From positions 32,196-96,195 of the forward strand of contig DXED01000043.1 in NCBI GenBank assembly GCA_019115145.1: a DNA stretch of 64,000 nucleotides, given 5' to 3'. This document shows positions 34,705-42,419 of the stretch, piece by piece. Under the pieces are notes generated by a model. That model was not told the origin of the DNA. It saw only the letters and a program-made list of their open reading frames with translations, and searched no databases. Position 1 is the stretch's first letter, and every line of letters begins with the position of its first letter. This stretch comes from Claveliimonas intestinigallinarum (GTDB taxonomy: Bacteria > Bacillota > Clostridia > Lachnospirales > Lachnospiraceae). A program made the position numbers and the translations under genes.

Positions 34705-35376
34705 ATGGCTGTCAGGATCGGTATCATTGAAGATGACCAGGCTCTGCGGGAGGGGCTGAAGCTGGCCTTTGAGCTGGATGGGTGGGAGGTCGTCTGCGCC
34801 GCCACTGCGAAAGAGGGGAGACGGCTCACAGAGGGAGGCGGCTGCGACCTTGTCATACTGGACTGTAATCTCCCGGACGGAAGCGGCTTTGAGATGCTGC
34901 GGGGACTGCGGGAAAGGAAAGCGCCTCCTGTGCTCATGCTGACCGCGAGGAGCGGAGAGATCGATGAGCTGCAGGCCCTGGAGCTTGGGGTGGAGGATTT
35001 CATGAGAAAGCCCTTCTCCCTTGCTGTTCTGAAGGCCCGCGCACGCAGGATCCTCCGCAGAAGGGAGACACCCTCCCTCCTGTCCTCCGGGGACATCACA
35101 GTAGATATGAGGAGCAAAGAGGTGCGCAAAGGAGGGGAGCTGCTTTCCCTGAGCGCCCTGGAGACGCGGCTTCTCATCCTTCTCATGGAGCACAGCGGAC
35201 AGATACTCTCCAGGGAGCAGATCCTGGAATCCGTGTGGGACAGACAGGAAAAGTATGTGGATGAAAATACCCTGGCGGTCACAGTCCGCAGACTCCGCCT
35301 CAAAATAGAAGAGCACCCCTCATCCCCGCAAAGGATCCGAACCATCCACGGCATGGGGTACATATGGAAGGAGTGA
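34705..35376 (+). CDS. OmpR family response regulator
   Basis: 223 residues. Receiver domain with acidic pocket at residues 9-11, phosphorylation site Asp53 in VILDCNLPDG, Thr80 in LMLTARSG and Lys102 in MRKPFS. The C-terminal winged helix (about residues 130-223) contains LEQ-type blocks SREQILESVWDRQEKYVDENT and TVRRLRLKIEE. It lies before a histidine kinase and an ABC transporter, so it most likely controls the latter. Confidence 0.93.
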   Translation: MAVRIGIIEDDQALREGLKLAFELDGWEVVCAATAKEGRRLTEGGGCDLVILDCNLPDGSGFEMLRGLRERKAPPVLMLTARSGEIDELQALELGVEDFMRKPFSLAVLKARARRILRRRETPSLLSSGDITVDMRSKEVRKGGELLSLSALETRLLILLMEHSGQILSREQILESVWDRQEKYVDENTLAVTVRRLRLKIEEHPSSPQRIRTIHGMGYIWKE

Positions 35377-35381
35377 GCGGT

Positions 35382-36320
35382 ATGACAAGAGAACAGACAC
35401 TGCTGGCTCTGTGCCTTCTGCTTCTGGCCGCAGCCCTGGCGACCCTTCTCGGAATGCTCCGCTTCCGGAGGCAGTACTTTCGTCTGTATCGGGAGGTTCA
35501 GCTCTGCCAGAGGGCACTTCTTGCGGACCAGCCCCTGCCGGAGGGCTCCTGTCAGGAGGGCGCGCCGTCCGCGGTCCGGGATGATTTTGCCCGCATTATG
35601 AAAAAATTCCGGCGGGAGAGACAGGAGGCGAGGGAGGACAGAGACGCGGTCAGGGAACTGACATCCAATCTCTCCCACCAGCTTAAAACCCCTCTTGCCA
35701 ATATCCGCCTCTATCAGGAGCTGCTGAAATCCCCGGAGCTTCCGCCTGGCAGAAGGCAGTGTCTGGAGAACCGCCTGGAGGAGCAGACAGACCGGCTGGA
35801 CCGGCTTCTTACTGCCCTCTTCAAAATGATGGATCTGGAGAGGGGCGCGGCTGCCCCGAGCCCTGCAAATATCCCTGTCCTTTCCGCTGTCAGGAGGGCG
35901 GTGGAGTCCGTCCTCCCAAGGGCGGATCAGAAGCATATCCGCATCCGGATGGAGCCTTTCCCGGATGCGCCACTCCTCCACGATCCCGCCTGGACAGAGG
36001 AGGTTTTTGCCAACATCCTGGAAAACGCTGTAAAATATGCGCCGGAGGGCTCTGACGTCACCCTGTCCATGGAGTGCTTCGAGACCTACGGGGCTGTCCG
36101 CGTCCAGGATAAGGGACCGGGTATTCCCAAGGAAGAGTACACAAAAATCTTCCAGAAATTCTACCGGGGCAGCTCCTCGTCCGGGAAGGAGGGCTGGGGC
36201 ATCGGCCTCTATCTGGCCAGGCTCCTCGTGGAAAGGGAGCACGGGTATATCACCGTCTCCTCCGAGCCGGGGAAGGGCAGTACCTTTTCTGTATTTCTGC
36301 CGCTTATGACAGAGGTGTAA
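35382..36320 (+). CDS. Sensor histidine kinase, single N-terminal helix
   Basis: 312 residues. One hydrophobic segment (about residues 7-25) anchors it; there is no outside sensing domain, so it may sense through the membrane or the adjacent transporter. The H-box is NLSHQLKTPLANI with His99, the N-box NILENAVKYAPEGS, G1 DKGPGIP, F-box FYRG and G2 GWGIGLYLARLL. The start at 35382 is preceded by GGAAGGAGTGA that overlaps the regulator stop; an ATG at 35364 would include it. Confidence 0.92.
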   Translation: MTREQTLLALCLLLLAAALATLLGMLRFRRQYFRLYREVQLCQRALLADQPLPEGSCQEGAPSAVRDDFARIMKKFRRERQEAREDRDAVRELTSNLSHQLKTPLANIRLYQELLKSPELPPGRRQCLENRLEEQTDRLDRLLTALFKMMDLERGAAAPSPANIPVLSAVRRAVESVLPRADQKHIRIRMEPFPDAPLLHDPAWTEEVFANILENAVKYAPEGSDVTLSMECFETYGAVRVQDKGPGIPKEEYTKIFQKFYRGSSSSGKEGWGIGLYLARLLVEREHGYITVSSEPGKGSTFSVFLPLMTEV

Positions 36321-36336
36321 GAATTTTCTCCGCCGC

Positions 36337-36370
36337 CTGTAAGATATCTGTAAGGAGAGGCTGCTATAAT
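36337..36370 (+). promoter_or_regulatory. ABC promoter with tandem direct repeats (candidate response regulator box)
   Basis: CTGTAAG occurs at 36337-36343 and again at 36348-36354, an 11-base period, and TATAAT lies at 36365-36370. The repeats fall where the -35 box should be, which is the layout of PhoB/OmpR-activated promoters. There is no good -35 hexamer. Start of transcription near 36377 would exclude translation from the ATG at 36369. Confidence 0.6.
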
Positions 36371-36392
36371 GAGAGCCAGAAAGGATAAGAAA

Positions 36393-37064
36393 ATGGAAGC
36401 GGTAAAGGTGACATGTTTGAAAAAAGCCTTTCCCGGGCCCCTCGGGCCGGAAGAGGTGCTAAAAGGAGTGTCTTTTTCGCTGGAAGAGGGGTCGTTTACC
36501 GCCCTGACCGGATGCTCGGGGTCCGGAAAGACTACCCTTCTCCATCTGCTTGCGGGCTATTTAAAGGCGGACAGCGGGACCATCTGTCTCCTTGGCAGAC
36601 ACCTCCAGGACATGTCTCCAAAGGAGGCCTCCATCTTCCGCCGAAGGCATGTCAGCATGGTTTTTCAGGAAGCGGCCCTCATTCCCTCCCTTACAGTGGA
36701 GGAGAATATCGTCCTTCCCCTTGTCATGGACACAGGGAGACTTCTGGACCAGGACCGGCTCACCGGGATCCTGGAGTCCTTTTCCCTGTCCGGGAAGCTG
36801 GGGAGATACCCGGCAGAGCTGTCCGGCGGCGAGAGGCAGCGGTGCGTCTTTGCCAGAGCCCTCTTTTCTGACGCGGAGCTGATCCTTGCGGACGAGCCTG
36901 CCGCCAGGCTGGACACGAGGCAGTCACTGGAGCTCATGGGTGCTCTGAAGGAGTGCGCCCACACCTGGCACAGCACCGTCCTTATGGCCACCCACAACCT
37001 GGATCTGGCTCAGATATGTGACAGAGAGCTGGAAATCAGGGATGGCGTCATCCATTTTCTTTAG
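36393..37064 (+). CDS. ABC transporter ATP-binding protein (first of two)
   Basis: 223 residues. Walker A is GCSGSGKTT near residue 42, the Q-loop VFQEAALIPSLTVEEN, the signature LSGGERQRC, Walker B LILADEPAARLD and the switch His in MATHNLDLAQ. The Walker B helix reads PAARLD in place of the common PTGNLD. It belongs to the FtsE/LolD/MacB-like group that serves FtsX-type permeases. The start at 36393 follows AAAGGATAAG; the earlier ATG at 36369 overlaps the predicted -10. Confidence 0.92.
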   Translation: MEAVKVTCLKKAFPGPLGPEEVLKGVSFSLEEGSFTALTGCSGSGKTTLLHLLAGYLKADSGTICLLGRHLQDMSPKEASIFRRRHVSMVFQEAALIPSLTVEENIVLPLVMDTGRLLDQDRLTGILESFSLSGKLGRYPAELSGGERQRCVFARALFSDAELILADEPAARLDTRQSLELMGALKECAHTWHSTVLMATHNLDLAQICDRELEIRDGVIHFL

Positions 37065-37073
37065 GTGTGCGAT

Positions 37074-39455
37074 ATGAAGATCATATGGAAAGTTCTGACA
37101 AAAGAAATCCGGCAGAAGCCAGGACGGTTCCTCGTCCTCGCGGCGGGCATGACAATGGCCGTCTTCCTCATCACAGCCACGACCGTCTTCTCCACATCCT
37201 GTCTCCAGGCGATGATCCGGCAGGAGAAAAGAGAGAACGGCCCCTACGAGTCCATCTTTCACAATCTGACAGAAGAGCAGGCCTGCGCTCTTTCTGACAG
37301 CTCCTACATCCGGCAGGTCTGGATACTGGACAGGTGTCCTATAGAGAGCTCTGACCAGGGGCGCGTGTGCTGTGGCGTCTCCTTCAGGCATATTTCCCTT
37401 GCCATCTTCAAAAATTCCCAGAAGGTGGGAGAGGAGATTGGGATGGATCCCCTGCCGCTGGAGGAGCAGCCTGTCCTCTATGCCCGCACAAATCAAACGG
37501 TCACATCTGCCTATGATATCACCTTCAACGATAAACTCCTGGGCTACTATGGTGTCAACGCCTCCGGAACGGCTGCCGGCTCCGCCTGGGCTATCCTCCT
37601 TCTGGACTTTGTCATCGCGCTTTTCGGCGCTGCTCTCCTGTACTACGTATCCCTCTCAGGCATGGAGGAAAAGCTGAAGATCACCGGACTTCTGGACGGC
37701 ATCGGCATATCGGAAGGTCAGAGGCTGTGCTTTGCATTCGGAGAAAACCTGCTGGCCGGATGCGTGGCCATCCCTGCCGGCATCCTCCTTGGCATAGTAG
37801 CCCTGGCCCTCTCCATACGCTGGCTGGGGGAGAGGCTTTTCCCTGTAGAAGATATGGAAATCTCTGTAAATCCGCTGCTGCTTGTGGCGGTTCTTGCGGG
37901 GACGTTCCTGCTCGCTCTGTCCTCCGCACAGGGGCTCTATGACCGGCTCAGAAAGGAGTCTGTCCTCAACCTGATCTCCGGCTACGACGAGGAGGAGGAA
38001 ATCAACCGGACTACGGTTCTCCTTGGGGCCAGGCGGCATTTCTTCAAAGCTGAGACGCTCCTTGCCGTCAAAAATGTCATCATGTACCATAAAAATTACT
38101 GTGTCTCCTCCGTCCTCCTTGTGATCGCGCTGTGCGTGCTCCTCAATGGGACCATGTATGTGGAGGGCCTGACCTCCCCTCCTGCCACAGCCGGCCAGTC
38201 GCTGCCCCCGGTGTCTCTCTGGGCCTCGGCAAAGGGCGGGGATGGAGCTGCCTTCCAGGAGGCCGCTGAAGCTCTGGAGGAGATAGAGTGCATTGATACG
38301 GTCGCCGTCGTAAAGGAAGCGGAAGAGTACTCTGCCCTTGAGGGGATGGACATATGGGGGATTGAGGACTATCTGTCAGAAATCCACGCTACGAACGCCC
38401 TCTTACGTATTCAGAGCTATGAAGAGTTTGGAGAGCCACTGGAAAATATGCTGAAGGACGGATGGCTGCGCAGAGTGGTCCGGGTCATCGGCGTAGACGA
38501 CCGTACCTTCCGGCGTCTTCTGGGAGGAGAAGAGGCCGGGCCCAAGAACAGCTCTTTCCCAGAAAATGAGGGAGCTGTACTGGAAAGCAGCGACTGGAGC
38601 ATGAAAGAGAACGATGGAAGAGGGTTTCCCCTGTTCATCCAGGGAGAGATAAGAGACATTCCGATCCTTCGCATGATCACCAAAGCAGAGCGTCCGGTCC
38701 TTTTTCCGGAGCAGCTCTCCAAGGCCGAGAGCCTGGAAGATACGCCCCTGTCCTTCACTGACGGCGACGTCATCCTGTACCTTCCCCTCCAGACCTTTGA
38801 CGAACTGATGGCAGGTTATCAGGACACCTCCCTCTCCCTGGAGATCATCCTGTCCCGGGACAGAGGAGCAGGAAGAGACCTGACAGAGATCCTATATCCG
38901 GACAATGCGGCCGGCAGGATGAAGGAGGACAGCCGGCTCATCAGCAGTATCAGGCGGCATCTGGAGGGGACAGAATTGGAAGACCTTGCCTTTTACAGCT
39001 TTGCCGAAGAGTACCAGGAGTCCTTTTTCGTCGGAGGGAAGGGCGCTCACGTCCTCCTCGTCGCTGCCCTGGTGAGCACAGTCTGGATCGCCGCCATTCT
39101 GATCACCCTGCTAAGAGATGCAGCCTGCATCCGGAGGAGAAAGAAGGAATTTGCCCTCCTTCAGTCCATCGGCATGCCCACAGGTCGCATCGTCAAAATG
39201 ATCTTCCTGGAGCATCTCACCTTAGCCCTCGCGGGGATACTGGTTGGCATCCCCCTGAGCGTCTTTATTCTTTCCGCGGGACTGTACCGGGATGGTGGCG
39301 CGCCCCAGATGCGCTTCCCCCTGGATGTGCCGGTACGGCTTGTGGGCCTGCAGCTCATCCTGACGGCGTGCGTTGTGCTGGTTCCCTTCCTGTATACGGT
39401 GAGAGAGCTGAGAAGAATGGATATGATCGATGTCATACGGAAGGAGGAAGCGTAA
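37074..39455 (+). CDS. FtsX-type ABC permease
   Basis: 793 residues with about eight membrane helices and two extracytoplasmic parts. The first helix is at residues 15-38, a further group is at about 170-310, another helix at about 345, then a large outside domain (about 370-650) and three last helices, the final two framing VGIPLSVFILSAG. The pattern of two FtsX modules fits exporters of peptides or envelope-stress sensors. The GTG at 37065 is an alternative start, but AGGTG before the ATG at 37074 fits better. It is flanked by two ATPase genes. Confidence 0.88.
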   Translation: MKIIWKVLTKEIRQKPGRFLVLAAGMTMAVFLITATTVFSTSCLQAMIRQEKRENGPYESIFHNLTEEQACALSDSSYIRQVWILDRCPIESSDQGRVCCGVSFRHISLAIFKNSQKVGEEIGMDPLPLEEQPVLYARTNQTVTSAYDITFNDKLLGYYGVNASGTAAGSAWAILLLDFVIALFGAALLYYVSLSGMEEKLKITGLLDGIGISEGQRLCFAFGENLLAGCVAIPAGILLGIVALALSIRWLGERLFPVEDMEISVNPLLLVAVLAGTFLLALSSAQGLYDRLRKESVLNLISGYDEEEEINRTTVLLGARRHFFKAETLLAVKNVIMYHKNYCVSSVLLVIALCVLLNGTMYVEGLTSPPATAGQSLPPVSLWASAKGGDGAAFQEAAEALEEIECIDTVAVVKEAEEYSALEGMDIWGIEDYLSEIHATNALLRIQSYEEFGEPLENMLKDGWLRRVVRVIGVDDRTFRRLLGGEEAGPKNSSFPENEGAVLESSDWSMKENDGRGFPLFIQGEIRDIPILRMITKAERPVLFPEQLSKAESLEDTPLSFTDGDVILYLPLQTFDELMAGYQDTSLSLEIILSRDRGAGRDLTEILYPDNAAGRMKEDSRLISSIRRHLEGTELEDLAFYSFAEEYQESFFVGGKGAHVLLVAALVSTVWIAAILITLLRDAACIRRRKKEFALLQSIGMPTGRIVKMIFLEHLTLALAGILVGIPLSVFILSAGLYRDGGAPQMRFPLDVPVRLVGLQLILTACVVLVPFLYTVRELRRMDMIDVIRKEEA

Positions 39456-39456
39456 T

Positions 39457-40158
39457 ATGGATAAAAGCTGGAGTATCGAAGCGGAACAGATCCGGAAGAC
39501 CTATGGGAGCGGGGACACAGCCGTCCGCGCGCTGAGGGAAACGTCTCTCCGGATCAAAAGGGGACAGTTCACCGCCATCCTGGGCCCCTCAGGCTGCGGG
39601 AAATCCACCCTTCTCCATGTGCTGGGCGGCATCGATGAGCCTGACAGCGGGAGAGTGTGGGTGGACGGCAGGGAGCTCTACCGCATGAAAAAAGGGGAGC
39701 GGTCGATCTTCCGCAGGCGGCAGATCGGCATGGTCTATCAGTCCATCTACCTTCTCCCCAGCCTGAACGTAGAGGAGAACATAGCTCTGCCTCTTCTCCT
39801 GGATGGAAAACCGCTCTCTGCCCAGCGGCTGCAGGAGCTTCTCGCCGTCACCGGACTCACAAAAAAGAGGGAGGCTCTTCCCTGCCATCTCTCTGGAGGA
39901 CAGCAGCAGAGAACGGCCATTGCGAGGGCTGCGGCCCCTTCCCCGGCAGTCATCCTGGCAGATGAGCCCACCGGAAATCTGGACAGCAGAAACCGGGACG
40001 CCATCATGGGGCTCTTCCGGCGGCTGAACACCAGGCAGCATACCACCATTATCATGGTGACCCACGACGAGGCGCTGGCAAAGCAGTGCGACCGGGTTCT
40101 GTACATGGAGGACGGGAGAATACTGCGGGACACGCTGCTCAGAAAGGAAGAAAAATAA
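39457..40158 (+). CDS. ABC transporter ATP-binding protein (second of two)
   Basis: 233 residues. Walker A GPSGCGKSTLLHVLGG (about residue 45), Q-loop VYQSIYLLPSLNVEEN, signature LSGGQQQRTAIARA, Walker B VILADEPTGNLDSRN, switch His in VTHDEALAKQCDR. Closer to the standard MacB/BceA group than the first ATPase. Start follows AAGGAGG within the last permease codons. Its coexistence with the first ATPase suggests a heterodimer or a duplicated subunit (inference). Confidence 0.92.
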   Translation: MDKSWSIEAEQIRKTYGSGDTAVRALRETSLRIKRGQFTAILGPSGCGKSTLLHVLGGIDEPDSGRVWVDGRELYRMKKGERSIFRRRQIGMVYQSIYLLPSLNVEENIALPLLLDGKPLSAQRLQELLAVTGLTKKREALPCHLSGGQQQRTAIARAAAPSPAVILADEPTGNLDSRNRDAIMGLFRRLNTRQHTTIIMVTHDEALAKQCDRVLYMEDGRILRDTLLRKEEK

Positions 40159-40201
40159 GATCCCGGGTGAATTTTGAATTGAACAGCGGATCATACAACA
40201 G

Positions 40202-40243
40202 GAAACCATGGAGTTACAGCTGTGACTTCATGGTTTCGCTTTT
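40202..40243 (+). terminator. Terminator after the ABC operon
   Basis: An 18-base arm, imperfect palindrome centred on CAGCTG with two G-U pairs, followed by GCTTTT. Confidence 0.78.
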
Positions 40244-40284
40244 AGAATAGCTTTCAGCTATCGAAAGATATAATATATAAATAA

Positions 40285-40812
40285 ATGTGCGGCTGTGGGC
40301 CTGCCTGTGCTGGGTACAAGCGGAACGTGCCGGGCTACGGCCTTCGCACAGCTGCGTCCACGCTGCTGGGCTCTGCCTGCGGGGAGCAGGATACGGATAA
40401 AATGCGGCGGACTGCCTGGATCAGCGTGCTGGTCACTGTCTGCATGATGTGCGTGAGCGGACTGATCCTCTATATCGGCTCCGTGCCTCTGATGCGGCTT
40501 TTCTCACCCAGCGCTGCGGTGGTGACTCTGGGAGCAGAGATGCTGCGGTTAGTGGCCCTGTCAGAGCCCTTTTTCGGTCTGATGGTCGTGCTGGAGGGGA
40601 TCTTCTACGGGATGGGGCGCACGCGGTACCCGTTTCTGGTGGAGACCATTGGCATGTGGGGGATACGGATTTTTCTGACCTTCCTGTGCGTAAATGTCTG
40701 GGGGCTGGTCCTTCGGGCAGTGTGGTGCTGCATGATCGCCGACAATGTGGGCAAGGCGCTGATGCTTGCGGCCCCGTTTCTGCGGCGCTATCTTCACCAG
40801 TCAGGGAAATAA
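40285..40812 (+). pseudogene. 5'-truncated MATE family efflux transporter
   Basis: About 175 residues that match only the C-terminal half of a MATE transporter (normally about 450 residues): GYGLRTAASTLLGSACGEQD, MRLFSPSAAVVTLGAEMLRL, SEPFFGLMVVLEGIFYGMGR and four to five hydrophobic helices. The N-terminal half is missing and the frame just begins after AT-rich DNA and the ABC terminator, so the gene is a deletion remnant. There are no internal stops, so the loss may be recent. Confidence 0.82.
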
Positions 40813-40823
40813 AGTCAGAAAGA

Positions 40824-40869
40824 AAAGCAGGGAGCGAAGCCAATGACAACAGACTTCGCTCCCTGCTTT
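40824..40869. terminator. Bidirectional terminator between the MATE remnant and lexA
   Basis: A 13-base-pair perfect stem GCAGGGAGCGAAG/CTTCGCTCCCTGC flanked by A-run on the left and TTT on the right, loop of 14 bases. It serves lexA on the minus strand and the remnant on the plus strand. Confidence 0.88.
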
Positions 40870-40887
40870 ATGGGAAATAAAGAAAAA

Positions 40888-41505
40888 TCATCTGAAAAAC
40901 CGGAACACACCGATCACCTTTCCTAAAATCTGAACGTCGGTCACGATAATGGGATCCATGAAATCGTTCTCCGGCTGCAGGCGGATGACACCTTCCTCCC
41001 TGTAGAACGTCTTGACTGTCGCCCCGTCCTCAATCAGAGCGACAACCATATCCCCGTTGGACGCCGTATGGCACTCCTCGACCAGCACATAGTCGCCGTC
41101 TAGAATTCCGGCGTTGATCATGCTTTCTCCCTTGACAGTCAGCATGAAGGTATGATTGTTTGGCAGCATCTCCACCGGAATGGGGAAGTAGTTCTCAATG
41201 TTTTCCTGGGCCAGGATCGGCTCTCCGGCCGCCACTCGTCCTAGGAGGGGCACATTGGTCACCTCCCGTCTGGTGAGATTGAAGGTGTCATCCAAAATCT
41301 CAATGGCCCTCGGCTTGGTGGGGTCTCTTCTGATATATCCGTTCTTTTCCAGTGTCTCCAGATGGGCGTGGACAGAGGAGGTGGACTTCAGATGAACCGC
41401 CTCACATATATCCCGGACAGAGGGCGGAAATCCCCGCGTCAGGATCTGATCCTTGATAAACTCTAATATTTCTTTCTGCTTTGGGCTGATCTTTCCCTGC
41501 GACAT
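40888..41505 (-). CDS. lexA: LexA repressor
   Basis: 205 residues. Winged helix-turn-helix at residues about 1-65 (SPKQKEILEFIKDQI, PPSVRDICEAVHLKSTSSVH), self-cleavage site Ala93-Gly94 in LGRVAAGEPI, catalytic Ser128 in KGESMINAGI and Lys165 in ATVKTFYRE. All autocleavage residues are intact, so the SOS circuit looks functional. It diverges from a LysM-protein gene with LexA-like boxes between. Confidence 0.97.
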   Translation of the reverse strand: MSQGKISPKQKEILEFIKDQILTRGFPPSVRDICEAVHLKSTSSVHAHLETLEKNGYIRRDPTKPRAIEILDDTFNLTRREVTNVPLLGRVAAGEPILAQENIENYFPIPVEMLPNNHTFMLTVKGESMINAGILDGDYVLVEECHTASNGDMVVALIEDGATVKTFYREEGVIRLQPENDFMDPIIVTDVQILGKVIGVFRFFR

Positions 41506-41552
41506 GTAGCTTTCCCCCTTGTAATATGTACAATCAAAAATTAACTAATAAC

Positions 41553-41581
41553 ATTCTAACATATGCCCATGTAAAAGGCAA
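41553..41581 (-). promoter_or_regulatory. lexA promoter
   Basis: On the minus strand TTGCCT (41576-41581) and TAGAAT (41553-41558) with a 17-base spacer. A LexA-like box (41580-41591) touches the -35 box, consistent with autoregulation. Confidence 0.65.
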
Positions 41582-41591
41582 ACAAATGTTT
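41580..41591. promoter_or_regulatory. LexA box-like site 1
   Basis: AAACAAATGTTT, a near match to the Gram-positive GAAC-N4-GTTC box, at the lexA -35. Confidence 0.6.
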
Positions 41592-41592
41592 A

Positions 41593-41604
41593 GAAAATAT
41601 GTTC
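41593..41604. promoter_or_regulatory. LexA box-like site 2
   Basis: GAAAATATGTTC, one base off GAAC-N4-GTTC, one base away from site 1. Confidence 0.6.
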
Positions 41605-41624
41605 GATTTTTTCACTTCAGACTA

Positions 41625-41653
41625 TTGACAAACAAATGTTCGCATACTATAAT
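41625..41653 (+). promoter_or_regulatory. Promoter of the LysM-protein (YneA-like) gene
   Basis: Perfect TTGACA at 41625-41630 and perfect TATAAT at 41648-41653 with a 17-base spacer. A LexA-like box fills most of the spacer, so repression would be tight. Confidence 0.85.
41630..41641. promoter_or_regulatory. LexA box-like site 3
   Basis: AAACAAATGTTC, in the spacer of the plus-strand promoter. Confidence 0.68.
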
Positions 41654-41667
41654 CAGAAGCATAGAAA

Positions 41668-41679
41668 GAACGTTCGTTC
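41668..41679. promoter_or_regulatory. LexA box-like site 4
   Basis: GAACGTTCGTTC fits GAAC-N4-GTTC fully, 14 bases after the -10 box of the plus-strand promoter. Confidence 0.68.
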
Positions 41680-41760
41680 GATAGAAGAAAATCATGATTT
41701 TTATATGAAGCACAGCAACGAGGGATGTATTTTATCCAGTTAAGAAGAGGGGAATATGAG

Positions 41761-42123
41761 ATGAACGCACACAGATTACATGCAGCAAGCAAGAGAAGAA
41801 GAGAAGTATACAGGGAAAAGTTTATTCTGGTCACTGCGGCCGTTCTCATCGCAGTCCTCTGCAGTATATTCGCAGTCAGAGGCATGCGCTTTGTACAGGC
41901 GAAGGACAGCTCTGACGCAGAAAGCGCCTACAGGTACTACAAGAGCATTGAGCTTAAGGCCGGCGACACACTGTGGGACATTGCCGAGACATACGCCGAT
42001 GCGTGCAGTCTCTCTGTGCCGGAGTATGTACAGGAACTGAAGGCGATCAATGGTCTCAGGGGCGATCTGATCCATGAAGGTCAGCATCTCACCATTGTAT
42101 ACTGTGACAATGCGTACAGATAA
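41761..42123 (+). CDS. LysM domain membrane protein, YneA-like SOS cell-division suppressor
   Basis: 120 residues. Basic N-terminus, one helix at about residues 24-40 (LVTAAVLIAVLCSIFAV), then a C-terminal LysM-type domain (SIELKAGDTLWDIAETYAD, ending EGQHLTIVY). The size, layout and divergent position from lexA match Bacillus YneA, which delays division during SOS. Start at 41761 follows GAGGGG; a possible earlier ATG at 41725 is not needed. LexA-like sites in and near the promoter support SOS control. Confidence 0.85.
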   Translation: MNAHRLHAASKRRREVYREKFILVTAAVLIAVLCSIFAVRGMRFVQAKDSSDAESAYRYYKSIELKAGDTLWDIAETYADACSLSVPEYVQELKAINGLRGDLIHEGQHLTIVYCDNAYR

Positions 42124-42209
42124 TATAATATAGCTAAAATATAGATTATACATTCCAATCGATATATAGGCTTTCTAAAGCTTTATATATAATTATACAC
42201 TCACCCAGG

Positions 42210-42267
42210 GACGGTATCTCAGAGGCGCTTCCTTCCATACCGAAAGGAGAAGCAGACGGATACCGTC
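42210..42267 (+). other. Stable long hairpin in the gap before the recombinase gene
   Basis: GACGGTATC (42210-42218) pairs with GATACCGTC (42259-42267), and an inner GCTTC/GAAGC pair extends the structure. A T-rich but not poly-T tail follows. It may be the terminator of the LysM gene or a structured RNA. The rest of the 296-base gap is AT-rich and holds the xerC promoter. Confidence 0.55.
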
Positions 42268-42340
42268 TATTTATATATTATATATACTGTAATATACCAA
42301 AACAGATCTATACGTAAAATACCGATTTTTCCAAAAGATG

Positions 42341-42369
42341 TGGACAAAATCCGGTGTTTCCAGTATAAT
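42341..42369 (+). promoter_or_regulatory. Promoter of the tyrosine recombinase gene
   Basis: TGGACA at 42341-42346, 17-base spacer, TATAAT at 42364-42369, 50 bases before the start codon. Confidence 0.75.
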
Positions 42370-42419
42370 TTCCATGTGGGATTATAAATGTTATTTCAAG
42401 CAAAGGGGTCAATACAATT

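Noticed and set aside
34317..36242. A 641-codon open frame on the minus strand
   Set aside because: It lies opposite rsfS and the two-component genes, has no ribosome-binding site or recognisable motif, and arises from codon bias in GC-rich DNA.
36369..36392. Start of the first ATPase at the ATG at 36369
   Set aside because: That ATG overlaps the predicted -10 box, so it would not be in the transcript; the ATG at 36393 has its own Shine-Dalgarno.
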